Of a stretch of DNA of 64,000 nucleotides, positions 26,721 through 35,926 are shown piece after piece (within the stretch, counting starts at the first letter, position 1; every line of letters begins with the position of its first letter). The notes beneath the pieces are model-generated. The model saw nothing but the letters and a program-made list of their open reading frames with translations, was not told the DNA's origin and made no database searches. The position numbers and the translations under genes are program-made. The stretch spans positions 1,674,001 through 1,738,000 of the forward strand of contig CBDEFX010000001.1 in the NCBI GenBank assembly GCA_965237635.1. Reading direction: 5' to 3'. The DNA is from CBDEFX01 sp965237635 (GTDB lineage Bacteria > Chloroflexota > Dehalococcoidia > Lucifugimonadales > CAUZJF01).

Positions 26721-27551
26721 CTACTTCCTCCACAGTCCGAAGGTGAGGACGCGGCGCAGCCACCGCCGCAACAACGCCCGGTTCCGCTCCGCCCGCACCC
26801 GCTTGAGGTCCTGCGTCCGCTCCCAGACCTTATCCCGCCGGTCGAACTCGTCCCAGGGGAACGAGGCCGGAGGCAGCGTCAGCTCGTGCTCCCCGACGAG
26901 GACGATCTCCATCTCCAACATTGGCTCCTGAACCTCCGTCCTGTCCAGCGTGGTGCAGGTCTTGAGGAACTCGGCCCGCACCCTCCGCCACTCGACGATC
27001 ACCGGCGCCGCATCGCCGTACACCAGGTCCTCGTCGGGTTCGGCCTCCGGGGTCACCAGCTGGGGATACGTCCTTGGGCGAACGTACCTTCGCTTCGTCG
27101 GCTCGGTCTCTGCTCCGGTCGGAGAGGGCGTCTCGGACTCGCTCCTTCCCGCCTCCAACCGCACCAGCCGCCGCTCCACGTGCCGCATCGACCTTGCGTG
27201 CTCCTCCCTGAGCGCCTTGACCTCTCCCACGACGGCTTCGAGTCCGCCGCGCAGCTCCCGCTCCAAAGCAGACATCCGCTCCACCAACGCATCGACCCGA
27301 TCCCGCTGCTGGGCAGCAGCCGAGCCGCCCCCCAGCAGCAGGTGCCGCTCCAATGCGGCGCTCAGTCGAGCAGTGAGCCTGCCCGACTCGACCGCCCTTG
27401 ATACAGTTCTGTAGCTGACTCCCAGGGCCTGCGTCGCCTTCGCGCCGTCTTCGGCGTCAATCATGTCCCTCAGCAACGCCTTCAGTCGCATCTCCCGCAG
27501 GCTCTCCAGGCTCCGACTCGACCCTGGGTACAGATCCTCCTCGTACATCAT
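26721..27551 (-). CDS. HTH and coiled-coil protein of the mobile element
   Basis: A protein of about 276 residues. An N-terminal helix-turn-helix-like region (LREMRLKALLRDMIDAEDGA, ATQALGVSYRTVSRAVESGR) is followed by a long coiled coil (VDALVERMSALERELRGGLE, AVVGEVKALREEHARSMRHV) and a conserved C-terminal domain (PVIVEWRRVRAEF, ELTLPPASFPWDEFDRRDKV). The same architecture appears in island B at 52082-52911. ATG 27551 or 27548 is the likely start; the frame extends further upstream without a ribosome site. The function is unknown; a partition or regulatory protein is plausible. Confidence 0.7.
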   Translation of the reverse strand: MMYEEDLYPGSSRSLESLREMRLKALLRDMIDAEDGAKATQALGVSYRTVSRAVESGRLTARLSAALERHLLLGGGSAAAQQRDRVDALVERMSALERELRGGLEAVVGEVKALREEHARSMRHVERRLVRLEAGRSESETPSPTGAETEPTKRRYVRPRTYPQLVTPEAEPDEDLVYGDAAPVIVEWRRVRAEFLKTCTTLDRTEVQEPMLEMEIVLVGEHELTLPPASFPWDEFDRRDKVWERTQDLKRVRAERNRALLRRWLRRVLTFGLWRK

Positions 27552-27720
27552 CCCTGTCTCGCCCCGCACCGGCGCTTTGTCCACTTTCGCAGGGAGGGCT
27601 GTCCAACTGTCGTGGAAGGAACCCCGGAGACAAAGTGCTCGCAGGCTACCTCCTGTAGGGGGGCGTTCCACGCCTACGCCAGCTTGCCCACGACCTCGAT
27701 TACAATCCGTCCACCGGACT

Positions 27721-28249
27721 CAAATCCCTGTACACGGGTATCACACCACAACCGGCCCTCCATTTATCAGGCCCTGCAAGGGGGGACTCTGCGCGAGCCC
27801 GGGCACGCCGAAAGGCCCCCCTCGCTCACCATTCCTAAGCGCGTTTCGACTCCCCAGACTCGGTGGGAGGCAGACGACCCCATCGACGAGGAGGGAAAGA
27901 CGTGGGAGTTCCATCAACCGCCCGGCGGATCCTTGGCAGGGCCGGCGGAAGGACCAGAAGGCTGATTCCCCTGGCCCCATGTCCTGTAGAGGGCTGTCCC
28001 ATAGGGAGTTGCACACCCCCGATTCCAGCCTCCACGTCCAATTGCTCGCTCCGATGTAGCCCCAACCCCCCGACTTCCCTTTTTGCAACTGCGTCCCATT
28101 TTTCGGAACCGGCCCATTCACAAATTGCTCGCTAAGACGGCCCCGACTTCCCTCTTTTCTCGCCACTTTCAGGTTCAATACAGCCCCCGACTTGTATTTC
28201 TGGAACTGACGCAAATCCCTGTACACGGGTATGACACCACATCCGGCCC
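27721..28249. repeat. Direct repeats in the 800-bp control region of island A
   Basis: A 38-bp direct repeat beginning CAAATCCCTGTACACGGGTA lies at 27721-27758 and 28212-28249 with two mismatches. Between them a second family repeats TTGCTCGCT...CCCCGACTTCC near 28040-28080 and 28120-28160, with a partial copy near 28185. The interval 27552-28353 has no convincing gene and lies between divergent genes, so it probably holds promoters or a replication or transfer origin. Confidence 0.65.
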
Positions 28250-28353
28250 ATTTCCTCCCATGGTGTCCCGCCCCACGACCCCTCAGACTCGGCGGCAGGC
28301 AAACCGGCGGTGACAGCCGGACGCGTGCTCACGCCCGCCCGGCGAAGAGAGAT

Positions 28354-28581
28354 ATGAAGGAAAAGAGCAGACAGAACGGGCGACGGATGCCCGAAGAGGA
28401 CGCCTCCGAGTTCGGGGTGGTCAGGATCATCTCCAGGCCCGCCCCCGACGCGGAGGACCGGCTGCGCCGCCTCTTCACCCTGCTGCTCGAACACGCAGTC
28501 AGGGAGAGGCAGGCTCCGTCCGAGAAGGATTCCCTTCCAGGGGCGGAACTCGCTGGCGACGACATCGAGGCGGAAGCCTGA
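28354..28581 (+). CDS. Small conserved protein coupled to DUF1016, copy 2
   Basis: A 75-residue protein starting MKEKSRQNGRRMPEEDASEF and carrying IISRPAPDAEDRLRRLFTLL. The island B counterpart (39866-40087) shares the PAPDAE(D/E)RLRRL core and the same position. Its stop overlaps the DUF1016 start as TGATG, so translation is coupled. No known domain. A toxin-antitoxin-like or chaperone role for the nuclease is only a guess. Confidence 0.72.
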   Translation: MKEKSRQNGRRMPEEDASEFGVVRIISRPAPDAEDRLRRLFTLLLEHAVRERQAPSEKDSLPGAELAGDDIEAEA

Positions 28582-29853
28582 TGCGGCCGGAATCGTTCCC
28601 CACCGACGACAGCCTGGGCCGGAGTGTCCAACCCGCATCTGCGCCGCTCCCGGCGAGCGAAGGCGCACTCGGCGAGCGCAACGTCCCCTACCAGACCGTG
28701 TTCGGGGACGTGTCAAAGATCATCGACGCGGCCAGGGACTCGGCCGCCCGCTCGGTGAACGCCGCCATGACCGCCGCGTACTGGCTGATCGGACGCCGCA
28801 TCGTCGAGTTCGAGCAGTCGGGAGAGGAGCGGGCCGAGTACGGAGCCGCGCTCATTGAACGACTATCGGAGGACCTGACCGGGCGGTTCGACCGCGGCTT
28901 CTCCCGTCAGAACGTCCAGAACATGCGTCTGTTCTACCTCTCCTACCCACCCAACAAGATTCGCCAGACACTGTCTGGCAAATTGCCTGCATCCCCTCGA
29001 TGGCGGATTCGCCAGACGCCGTCTGGCATATCCGAAGCCGCTTCCATCGGGCTGGGCTTCGACGACCTTCTGACGGCCTTTTCGCTGCCCTGGTCAGCCT
29101 ACGTGCGGCTGCTGTCGGTCAGCAACGAGAGCGCCCGCGAATTCTACGAAGCCGAGGCGCTGAGAGGCGGATGGTCGGTCCGCCAGCTCGACCGGCAGAT
29201 TGGCTCCCAGTTCTACGAGCGCACCGCCCTATCCAAAGAACAGGGCCTCCATGCTGACGAGCGGACAGAGGGAGCGTCCCGAATACCTTGCGCTCCCCGG
29301 CGAGCAGATCAAGGACCCCTTCGTCCTGGAGTTCCTCGACCTCAAGGATGAGTACTCCGAGAACGACCTGGAAGAGGCGCTCATCCGCCACCTGGAGTCA
29401 TTCCTTCTGGAGCTGGGTGACGACTTCTGCTTCATAGGCAAGCAGAGGCGGCTGCGCGTCGGAGGCCAGTGGTACCGGGTGGACCTGCTGTTCTACCACC
29501 GGAGCCTGAGATGTCTGGTGGTCATCGACCTGAAGATCGGGGCGTTCACCCACGCCGACGCCGGGCAGATGCACTTCTACCTGAACTATGCGCGGGAGCA
29601 CTGGGTACGGGAGGGCGAGAACCCGCCCGTCGGACTGATCCTCTGCTCCGAGAAGGACGAGGCGCTGGCCCAGGATGCCCTTGAGGGGCTGTCGAACAAC
29701 GTGCTGGCCGCGGAGTATAGAATCACCCTGCCCGACGAGGAGCTTCTGGCGGCGGAGCTTGACCGGACGAGGCAGGCGATGGAGCTTGCGTGGCTCGATG
29801 ACGTCGGAAGCTCTAATGACACGCCCCACGATGAAAGAGGAGCAGCCCGATGA
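28581..29853 (+). pseudogene. DUF1016 nuclease protein, copy 2, frameshifted
   Basis: The first frame (to 29351) carries the DUF1016 domain: TVFGDVSKIIDAARDSAARS, MTAAYWLIGRRIVEFEQSG and QLDRQIGSQFYERTALSK. Near 29243 a one-base shift is needed to continue in the frame with IKDPFVLEFLDLKDEYSEND, the nuclease core YRVDLLFYHRSLRCLVVIDL and KIGAFTHADAGQMHFYLNYA, ending at 29853. Either the gene is dead or there is a sequencing slip. Confidence 0.85.
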
Positions 29854-30116
29854 ATAGGCGCGAAGGAGAAAGCATCCGGCGCATTCGAGATGCGGTATCT
29901 CTCGGACTCCTTGAGGAGCCGTTTAGCCCACGAGATATGAATGACGCATTGGCCATTCATTGGGGAGGAACGTTCCTCCCCAAGCATCGAGTCGGCAACC
30001 CAGGCGACAATACGGAGCTTTTTGTGCGGCTCAGCCGTCGCCCCGGTTTGTATCGCCTCGCGTCAGAGCAGGACACTACCGAGAGCCGCCGCGCTTTGAC
30101 GCCCGCCCGCCGATAA
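29850..30116 (+). CDS. Small winged-helix-like hypothetical protein
   Basis: An 88-residue protein whose start overlaps the DUF1016 stop (GATGA). It has RRIRDAVSLGLLEEPFSPRD, MNDALAIHWGGTFLPKHRVG and GDNTELFVRLSRRPGLYRL. The helix, helix, then strand-turn-strand ending in a hydrophobic YRL looks like a winged helix related to HARE-HTH domains of nuclease systems. Copies 1 and 3 of the module lack it. Function unknown. Confidence 0.65.
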   Translation: MNRREGESIRRIRDAVSLGLLEEPFSPRDMNDALAIHWGGTFLPKHRVGNPGDNTELFVRLSRRPGLYRLASEQDTTESRRALTPARR

Positions 30117-30135
30117 GGGTATGATGGGAGCAGAA

Positions 30136-30252
30136 GTTGGCCAGGCGATGCAGCAAACACCTCGGGCCGTGGCACCACCTGCGGTTACAGGTGATGCGAA
30201 TAGATTGTACTACTCGCAGACCCGCTCCCGACAGGAGGCGGGTCTTTTCTAG
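30136..30252 (+). ncRNA. LSR leader RNA, copy 2, with intrinsic terminator
   Basis: The plus-strand copy of the leader upstream of LSR2. It starts GTTGGCCAGGCGATGC. The middle hairpin is a perfect CACCTG/CAGGTG here, against CCTG/CAGG in the other two, with an unrelated loop (CGGTTA). The TGCGA/TCGCA stem around TTGTACTAC and the terminator (30218-30245, then TTTTCTAG) are unchanged. The start codon of LSR2 follows 28 bases after the leader. Confidence 0.7.
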
Positions 30253-30279
30253 TTTCAAGGGCTACGAGAGGAGGCAGTC

Positions 30280-31305
30280 ATGGCGAAAACCGCCTATAGG
30301 AAGACGGAACCGAATCTCGCGGCCATTTACGCCCGCGTCTCGGACAAGAGCCAGGACGCGGAGGACAAGACCTCCATCTCCGAGCAGATCAGCGACATGG
30401 AGGCCCACTGCAAGCGCAGGGGGCTGACCATCGTCGCCCGCTACCAGGAGGTGGGCAGGGGATGGTCGAAGAAGCGCCCCGAGTTCCAGAGGATGCTGGC
30501 CGACGCCAGGCAGGGACGCTTCGACACCATCGTCTGCTGGAAGTCAGACCGGCTAAGCAGGGGCATGTACCCCGCCGCCGCCCTCATGGAGGTCGTCGAG
30601 GCCCACCGCATCAATCTCCAAGCCGTCATGGACGCCATCGACCTGAAGACCTTCGGTCTCATGGCCGCAGTCGGCAAGATAGAGTTGGACCCTCCCCGCC
30701 GGTACTACAGGTGCTACGGCTATCAGCAGATGCGCCTACAGTGCCGGGCGAAGCCGATGATCCGGGCCGAGCGACTGGAGAGCCTCGTCTGGGGCGAGGT
30801 CAAGAATGCCCTGGAGAATCCCGGCCTGATCGTCGCCGGCATCGAGGCCCTGAACGCCCAGGAAGACGGCGGCGGATTGGCTGAAGAGGTCGCCCTGGCG
30901 GAGCGCGACCTTCAGAAAGTCCAGATGGAGGAGGACCGCGCCATCAGGCTCTACGTGTCGGGGAAGATTACCGAAGACCAGCTGGACCGTCAGCGAAGGT
31001 TCATCACGGAACGGCTGGAGACGCTCCGGGCAAGACTGGACGAGTACCGCTCTCAGCAGACGGCGCTGGCCGAGAAGCGCATCCTGATGGAGAACATCGT
31101 CACCTGGGCCGAGAAGATGGGCGACAGGCTGGACGACCTGTCCGACGACGGACGCCGCAAGGTGTTGGAGCTTCTTCTCGACGGGGTGACCATCGACCGC
31201 GACAACAACGTCGAGATCACGCTGGCTGTCCCCACGGAAGAATTTGTCTCGATTGAACCATCGGCATCAGATTCTCGCTGTAGAACTCGTCCACGCTCTC
31301 GATAA
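30280..31305 (+). pseudogene. Large serine recombinase (LSR2) with internal deletion
   Basis: The N-terminal resolvase domain is intact (NLAAIYARVSDKSQDAEDKT, CWKSDRLSRG, LMAAVGKIELD). It then jumps directly to PPRRYYRCYGYQQMRLQCRA, close to the C-terminal zinc-ribbon and coiled-coil part. Measured from start codon to TCGATTG core it is 976 bases against 1,564 in LSR1 and LSR3, a net loss of exactly 196 codons in frame. The DNA-binding recombinase domain is gone, so it should not integrate DNA. After the core (31249-31255) it reads about 17 residues of target-gene sequence. Confidence 0.88.
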
Positions 31306-31400
31306 TGGCTTCAAGGAGCTTGCCTGTGGGGGTGTCGTCGGCCTGCTCGGTGATGGAGACCACTCGGATGCCTCTGCGTCTCAGCATGGACCAGATGCAA
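31256..31400 (-). pseudogene. Serine recombinase fragment used as integration target
   Basis: The minus strand next to the LSR2 junction reads SMLRRRGIRVVSITEQADDT and PTGKLLEAIIESVDEFYSEN, the end of the catalytic domain of a different serine recombinase (usually followed by L-x-x-D-x-x-R-G). It is cut at TCGATTG by island A and its upstream part is not recognisable beyond about 31400. One serine recombinase element has inserted into the gene of another. Confidence 0.78.
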
Positions 31401-31519
31401 CCGACACAAAAACCTGCGGTACTCCTGGGCGGTTGATTTGGATGCAGCGAACGGAGACGGTCGCATATCCTAGCTGGACCCTGAACACTCACAGACCCTT
31501 GCCAACCTGAAGAGTCGCA

Positions 31520-32312
31520 TTATAACAGCGGCGGACGAGGACGCATTCGCGGGCGAGCGGATCGAGAGCGTCGACGAACTGGACGACTACTACGAGGAGA
31601 TCGGCGCTTACGCGGATATCACCCCGGACGACGGTGAGACCACGCCTTTCACACCCGCCGACCCGCCGCCTGTGCCTCCGTGCGCCAACGGCACGGCAGT
31701 GTCCGGCCCGGGCGTCAATCGCGCCCTGGTGCACGACTGTGGTGTGCGCTTGCTGCCAAAGACACCCTGGCGGGCGCAGCAACCCTGAACTGGAGCGCTG
31801 ACACCGCTCTCACCGGCTGGGACGGCATTACCACTGGCGGCACTCCGGGCCGAGTCACAGAGTTGGAGCTTGAGTCGAGCAGCCTGACGGGGAGCATTCC
31901 CGCCTCGCTGGGTCGGCTGTGGGAACTGCAATCGTTACGACTGGGGACGAACTCCCTGGCAGGCCCGATGCCCCGTGAGCTGGGGCTCCTCACCAATCTG
32001 ACGCACCTGTACCTGGGCAACAACCAGCTTACGGGGGAGATATCCGGGAGCTTGGACGATCTGACTACTCTCAGCCTGGTGCGTCTGGCGGGGGGCAACT
32101 CGTTCACGAGGTGTATACAGGTGGGTCTGCAAAGCGTCGCTGACCACGACCTCGGCGATCTGGGCCTGCCCTACTGTGCGCCTGCAGCTAGCCTTCGCTC
32201 TAGGATTGGGATTGTCCTGAGTAGGCTTGTCAGCTTCAGGCAGTCGTTTCCGGTTACCCAGCCGTATCTAGGTCCACCGCCCACGAGTACCGCAGTTTTT
32301 GGTGTCTATTGA
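31520..32312 (+). pseudogene. Leucine-rich-repeat protein, remnant with frameshift
   Basis: The first part reads GERIESVDELDDYYEEIGAY and PPCANGTAVSGPGVNRALVH. A one-base shift near 31745 is needed to reach AAKDTLAGAATLNWSADTAL and three plant-like LRRs (LTGSIPASLGRLWELQSLRL, NSLAGPMPRELGLLTNLTHL, NNQLTGEISGSLDDLTTLSL). This LRR layout is typical of secreted Chloroflexota surface proteins. The signal peptide end is missing. It is probably a dead 3' remnant. Confidence 0.75.
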
Positions 32313-32538
32313 ATAGCATTGAACATCTGTCCCCACCAGTCCCTCCGCTACCAGGGTCATCGGCCTACTGGTTGCGGTATTCATGGCGACGGCCCTCTTT
32401 GGAGGGGTGGTATATGCGGAGTCGCCCGACGAAGAGCCGCCACGCATAGACGGGGAACGCACGAAGGAAATCGAACACAGTGACCCTTACTCTCTGCAGA
32501 GTACAGGTTGGACGTGTGAGCATGACGTGACGTAACCT

Positions 32539-33884
32539 TAAAAAGTGTGTAAACGGTCAGGCGGTGTACCCTCTCTCTGAACAACACGGGCTCAAGGCCC
32601 AAGAGAGGAGATACACCGCCTATGGGAAAGAGAAGCACTAGGAGCAGGTCGGAGTCAAGGCCGGAGTGGGAGCAGTTGGAGGATTGGGTGCGAGGCCATG
32701 TCCAGCGGCTGATCCAGGAGTTGCTGGAGGAAGAGGTGACGGAGTTTCTAGGAAGGGCGAAGTCGGCCCGCAGGTCTGAGTCGGACAACGAGAGAGGCTA
32801 TAGGAACGGATACGGCAAACCCCGAAGGCTTACGCTGAGTTCGGGAACGGTACAGCTGAGGAGGCCGCGAGTCCGCAACACCGAAGAGGAGTTCGAGAGC
32901 CGGCTGCTGCCGCTGTTCGTCAACAGGACCAGGAAGGTTGCTGAGTTGACCCCCCAGTTGTACCTACATGGCCTTTCCGAAGGTGACTTCGACCTGGCGG
33001 TGCGGGGACTGCTGGGAGAAGAGGCACCGATATCGGCGAGCACGGTAGCCCGGTTGAAGGATAAGTGGAACGATGAGCTTGCCCAATGGCGCGCTAGGCC
33101 CCTGGATGACCTGGAAGTGGTGTACATGTGGGTGGATGGAGTCTACGTCAAGGCTGGTCTTGAGCGGGAGAAGGCGGCGATCCTGGTGGTGATGGCGGCC
33201 CTGAGCGACGGAAGGAAGGTGGTGGTGAGCGCGATTCCCGGATACAGGGAGTCCATAGAGAGCTGGTCCGATGTGCTCAGGGACATGAGGCGCCGCGGGC
33301 TGGAGTGCCCAAGACTGGTAATTGGAGACGGACATCTGGGCATCTGGGGAGCTCTGCGCAACGTCTATCCTCAGGCGGCCGAGCAACGCTGCTGGAACCA
33401 CAAGATCCTAAACGTGCTCGCCAAGCTTCCAAAGCGACAACAGGACCAGGCCAAGCTCATGCTGCGTACTATCCCCTACGCGCCGACTCGGACAGAGGCT
33501 GAGCGGCTCAGGACGGTGTTCACCAGGTGGTGCGGCGACCATTCCTACGAGGCGGCCTCAGAGGCCTTGGAGCGGGACTGGGACCGCATGGTCACCTTCT
33601 ATGACTTCCTAAAGGAGCACTGGGGGCACCTTCGCACGACGAACCCGGTAGAATCACCCTTCGCGGCCCTCAGGCTTCGGACCGATGCCGCCAAGCGCTA
33701 CAAGAGGGTCGATCGGGCGATAGCGGTGATCTGGAAAATGTTGATGGTCGCCGAACAGCGCTTCAGGCGTCTGAAGGCCCCTGAGTTGATCGAAGACGTC
33801 TATCTCGGTGCACAGTATGCGGATGGAATCGCCATTGAATCAACGGCTGAGAAGGTCGCCGCCTGATGTCGTTTACACACCTAT
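32539..33884. mobile_element. IS256-family insertion sequence
   Basis: A 1,346-bp element. The ends share the inverted sequence (A)GTGTGTAAACG (left 32545-32556; right CGTTTACACACC near 33870-33881). Flanking direct repeats TGACGTAACCT at 32528-32538 and 33885-33895 are identical, although eleven bases is a little longer than the usual 8-9 of IS256. One intact transposase lies inside. The element sits in a short host-like region with a signal-peptide-like remnant (VIGLLVAVFMATALFGGVVY) at 32355-32415 on its left. Confidence 0.85.
32622..33866 (+). CDS. IS256-family transposase
   Basis: A 414-residue mutator-type DDE transposase: EEVTEFLGRAKSARRSESDN, RGYRNGYGKPRRLTLSSGTV, LYLHGLSEGDFDLAVRGLLG, the first Asp in VVYMWVDGVYVKAGLEREKA, the second in RLVIGDGHLGIWGALRNVYP, and RCWNHKILNVLAKLPKRQQD. 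The third acidic residue lies in the C-terminal region containing NPVESPFAALRLRTDAAKRY. Full length and intact; AGAGGAG precedes the ATG. Confidence 0.93.
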   Translation: MGKRSTRSRSESRPEWEQLEDWVRGHVQRLIQELLEEEVTEFLGRAKSARRSESDNERGYRNGYGKPRRLTLSSGTVQLRRPRVRNTEEEFESRLLPLFVNRTRKVAELTPQLYLHGLSEGDFDLAVRGLLGEEAPISASTVARLKDKWNDELAQWRARPLDDLEVVYMWVDGVYVKAGLEREKAAILVVMAALSDGRKVVVSAIPGYRESIESWSDVLRDMRRRGLECPRLVIGDGHLGIWGALRNVYPQAAEQRCWNHKILNVLAKLPKRQQDQAKLMLRTIPYAPTRTEAERLRTVFTRWCGDHSYEAASEALERDWDRMVTFYDFLKEHWGHLRTTNPVESPFAALRLRTDAAKRYKRVDRAIAVIWKMLMVAEQRFRRLKAPELIEDVYLGAQYADGIAIESTAEKVAA

Positions 33885-33947
33885 TGACGTAACCTCCATG
33901 ACGTACACCATCCGCACAACTCGGGTCACTATCCTGGGCGAATCAAT

Positions 33948-34223
33948 GTGGAGGGAGAGACGACTTGCAACGTGACGATGAACAACATCATCGTAACCGT
34001 AGAGCTGCAGAAGAAGAGGTGCCTGTGGATCTTTTGCGTATGGGATACGGTCGATGTCACCGACCCGCCGGAAGAGGGGTGCATCTACGTTGAGGCCAAG
34101 GCCAACATCCCCTGTGAACCCGGGACATATCGCGGTAGAATCAACTCCACCCTCATCTGGCCCAATGGGGATTGGTCGTTCATGTACTGGATTGGTGCGT
34201 TGAGGACACTCGACTGCGACTGA
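33948..34223 (+). CDS. Small hypothetical protein, probably a 3' part
   Basis: An open frame from a GTG at 33948, readable a little further upstream to the insertion sequence. It has TTCNVTMNNIIVTVELQKKR and TYRGRINSTLIWPNGDWSFM, with several cysteines, as in secreted proteins. It lies directly right of the IS256 element, and a signal-peptide-like remnant lies on the left, so the element may have split a secreted protein gene. The two sides are not in the same frame after removing the element, so this is uncertain. Confidence 0.45.
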   Translation: MEGETTCNVTMNNIIVTVELQKKRCLWIFCVWDTVDVTDPPEEGCIYVEAKANIPCEPGTYRGRINSTLIWPNGDWSFMYWIGALRTLDCD

Positions 34224-34300
34224 TAGCGACTTAGGCTCCTGTGGCACATAATCAACGGCTCCAGTCTAACCCACCGGAGCCGTTAGCCTTGGGAGGAAAT

Positions 34301-34606
34301 ATGGACACGACGATATTGCTAGCGGTCATCTTGATCCTCTCGGTGGCTTTGCTGGTCGCCAATTTGCCAAGACTACAACGGCCCAGGCGGAAGATTACGA
34401 AAGCCAGACCGGAGACATTGGAGTGGACGGTAGGTCCCGACCAGAAAGACTTTCTGCTAGTCAACAGTCGAGCCTTCTACGGAACTATAGACGGCTTCGA
34501 GTACGAGGAGGGGTATGTCTACCGCCTAAAGGTGAAGGAGTATGACTTGGGCAGCAGTCGGTACGGGTATAGGCTCATTGACGTAGAAAGCAGGGAAAAG
34601 CTGTAG
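34301..34606 (+). CDS. Membrane-anchored DUF4377-like protein
   Basis: A 101-residue protein starting MDTTILLAVILILSVALLVA, one N-terminal membrane anchor, followed by a globular part with FYGTIDGFEYEEGYVYRLKV, the pattern of DUF4377. GGGAGGAAAT precedes ATG 34301, so the upstream in-frame ATG at 34241 is not used. Family function is unknown; it is usually exported. Confidence 0.7.
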   Translation: MDTTILLAVILILSVALLVANLPRLQRPRRKITKARPETLEWTVGPDQKDFLLVNSRAFYGTIDGFEYEEGYVYRLKVKEYDLGSSRYGYRLIDVESREKL

Positions 34607-34807
34607 GGTGCATAATCAGGGCTCGTTCATCAGTAAGCCCGTGAGCATTGCCTCGACCATGACCTGATGTCCTCGACAGGCAGTCCGTGCTCTGTTCGGG
34701 AAGCGCTACATTCGTCCACGACATGGGCACCGGTCAGGCGTCATATGGTGATTACTTCCTCCAGTCTACCGATCGGTTCACTGACACACTGCTGAAGGAG
34801 GCCTCAA

Positions 34808-35926
34808 ATGTCCCAGGCGTCCACATGTGAAACCGCTGTTGGACGGGAGCTTAGACTACAGGATCGACTGACCGCCCTCAGGAATTTGAGGCCGGGCACT
34901 CGATTGTCATGGCCGGAGGGCGACCTTTCACGGGTGATGTTTCGCGAACTTCTCAGTTTGCCGGAGAGCATTGATGTTCTGCGGTGGCTTGAGGCTGAAA
35001 GGGGCGTTGACGTCGCCCTGCTGGCCCTAGAACGGACCCTGGAAATAGCCGAGCAGATGTACGGTGCCCAGAACAGAATTGTCTCCGGTATGCTCACAAG
35101 CGAGCAAGAACGGCAGGCACAGCAGTCCCTTCAAGACAAGTATGGTCCCATGTATGGCTCACTGCTTCAATCCGATGAAGATTGGGCTGTCTCCAAGAGG
35201 TGGGGCGATACCGTCGATGGCCCGTCAGAGCATCGCCGTCTTGTGGATGCGCTAATGCGGTTTCGCCGGAAGATTGGTCTGCCGACGGAGACCTCCCCAA
35301 GCCGGTCGCAGGTCGATCCGGGACCGGATACGCTCCTTGCCGATCTGCTGAGGCTGCCGGATTCGACAGACCCGGTACGGTGGCTTCAGGACCACCGTTT
35401 GTCCCTTGCTGCTCGTCTCGTGCTGGAACATCTCCTACAGCGAGTAGTCCCAATGGAAGATCTCGTTGTCTCTGCAATAAACGGCTCCCCACTCCGTTCG
35501 ATACGTCCGAGAGTCCACATCCGCTCAAACGGTCGTCTCCATGTAAAGGTACGGCAAATTGATATTCTTGAGCTTGGCTTTGCCCTTCACTTAAGGGTCC
35601 GACTCACCCTTCCAAGGGGATGGTCCTCCGCGAAACAGCCGGGGATTATCCGGCAGTGGGAAGGCTTCAGAAGTATCAGAGACAATGCTGGCCACCACTA
35701 CGTGGTGCAGGTTGCGTCCATGAACACCTCCAACCAGATGTGGTGGTGGAATGGGGATCAAACACTCGTCTGTTGGCCCGCGCTTGAAGACGCGCGGGAA
35801 TTGACCCTGGAGGCCCAACCGGCGTATCTGTCCCTGTACCGGCCCCCAAGCGAAGGGGGTTCCATTATACCGCTGCCGGGACCTAGCCTGGGCGAAGTAA
35901 GCTGTACGGCTGTTATCGGCGAGTAG
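34808..35926 (+). CDS. Hypothetical protein
   Basis: A 372-residue protein with no signal peptide or membrane segment. It contains two similar helical parts (MFRELLSLPESIDVLRWLEA at about 44 and LLADLLRLPDSTDPVRWLQD at about 176), an internal repeat of roughly 130 residues. A beta-rich C-terminal part follows (IRPRVHIRSNGRLHVKVRQI onward). GAAGGAGGCCTCAA precedes the start. No family was recognised. It lies in the host-like DNA between the two islands. Confidence 0.65.
   Translation: MSQASTCETAVGRELRLQDRLTALRNLRPGTRLSWPEGDLSRVMFRELLSLPESIDVLRWLEAERGVDVALLALERTLEIAEQMYGAQNRIVSGMLTSEQERQAQQSLQDKYGPMYGSLLQSDEDWAVSKRWGDTVDGPSEHRRLVDALMRFRRKIGLPTETSPSRSQVDPGPDTLLADLLRLPDSTDPVRWLQDHRLSLAARLVLEHLLQRVVPMEDLVVSAINGSPLRSIRPRVHIRSNGRLHVKVRQIDILELGFALHLRVRLTLPRGWSSAKQPGIIRQWEGFRSIRDNAGHHYVVQVASMNTSNQMWWWNGDQTLVCWPALEDARELTLEAQPAYLSLYRPPSEGGSIIPLPGPSLGEVSCTAVIGE

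Larger units (their letters stand above)
21824..31255. mobile_element. Island A: decayed element with a serine recombinase at each end
   Basis: A GC-rich stretch between two TCGATTG junctions (21824-21830 and 31249-31255). It encodes LSR, DUF1016, a PAPS-reductase remnant, HTH, replication-relaxation and coiled-coil proteins on the minus strand. The plus strand then carries a second set (small ORF, DUF1016, winged-helix-like ORF, LSR). No secretion genes remain. The outward orientation of both recombinases suggests two related elements joined with loss of their middles. Confidence 0.75.

Noticed and set aside
32355..33947. A single secreted-protein gene split by the IS256 element
   Set aside because: The left frame meets a stop in the duplicated target and the right frame is in another phase, so the two sides cannot be joined with confidence.
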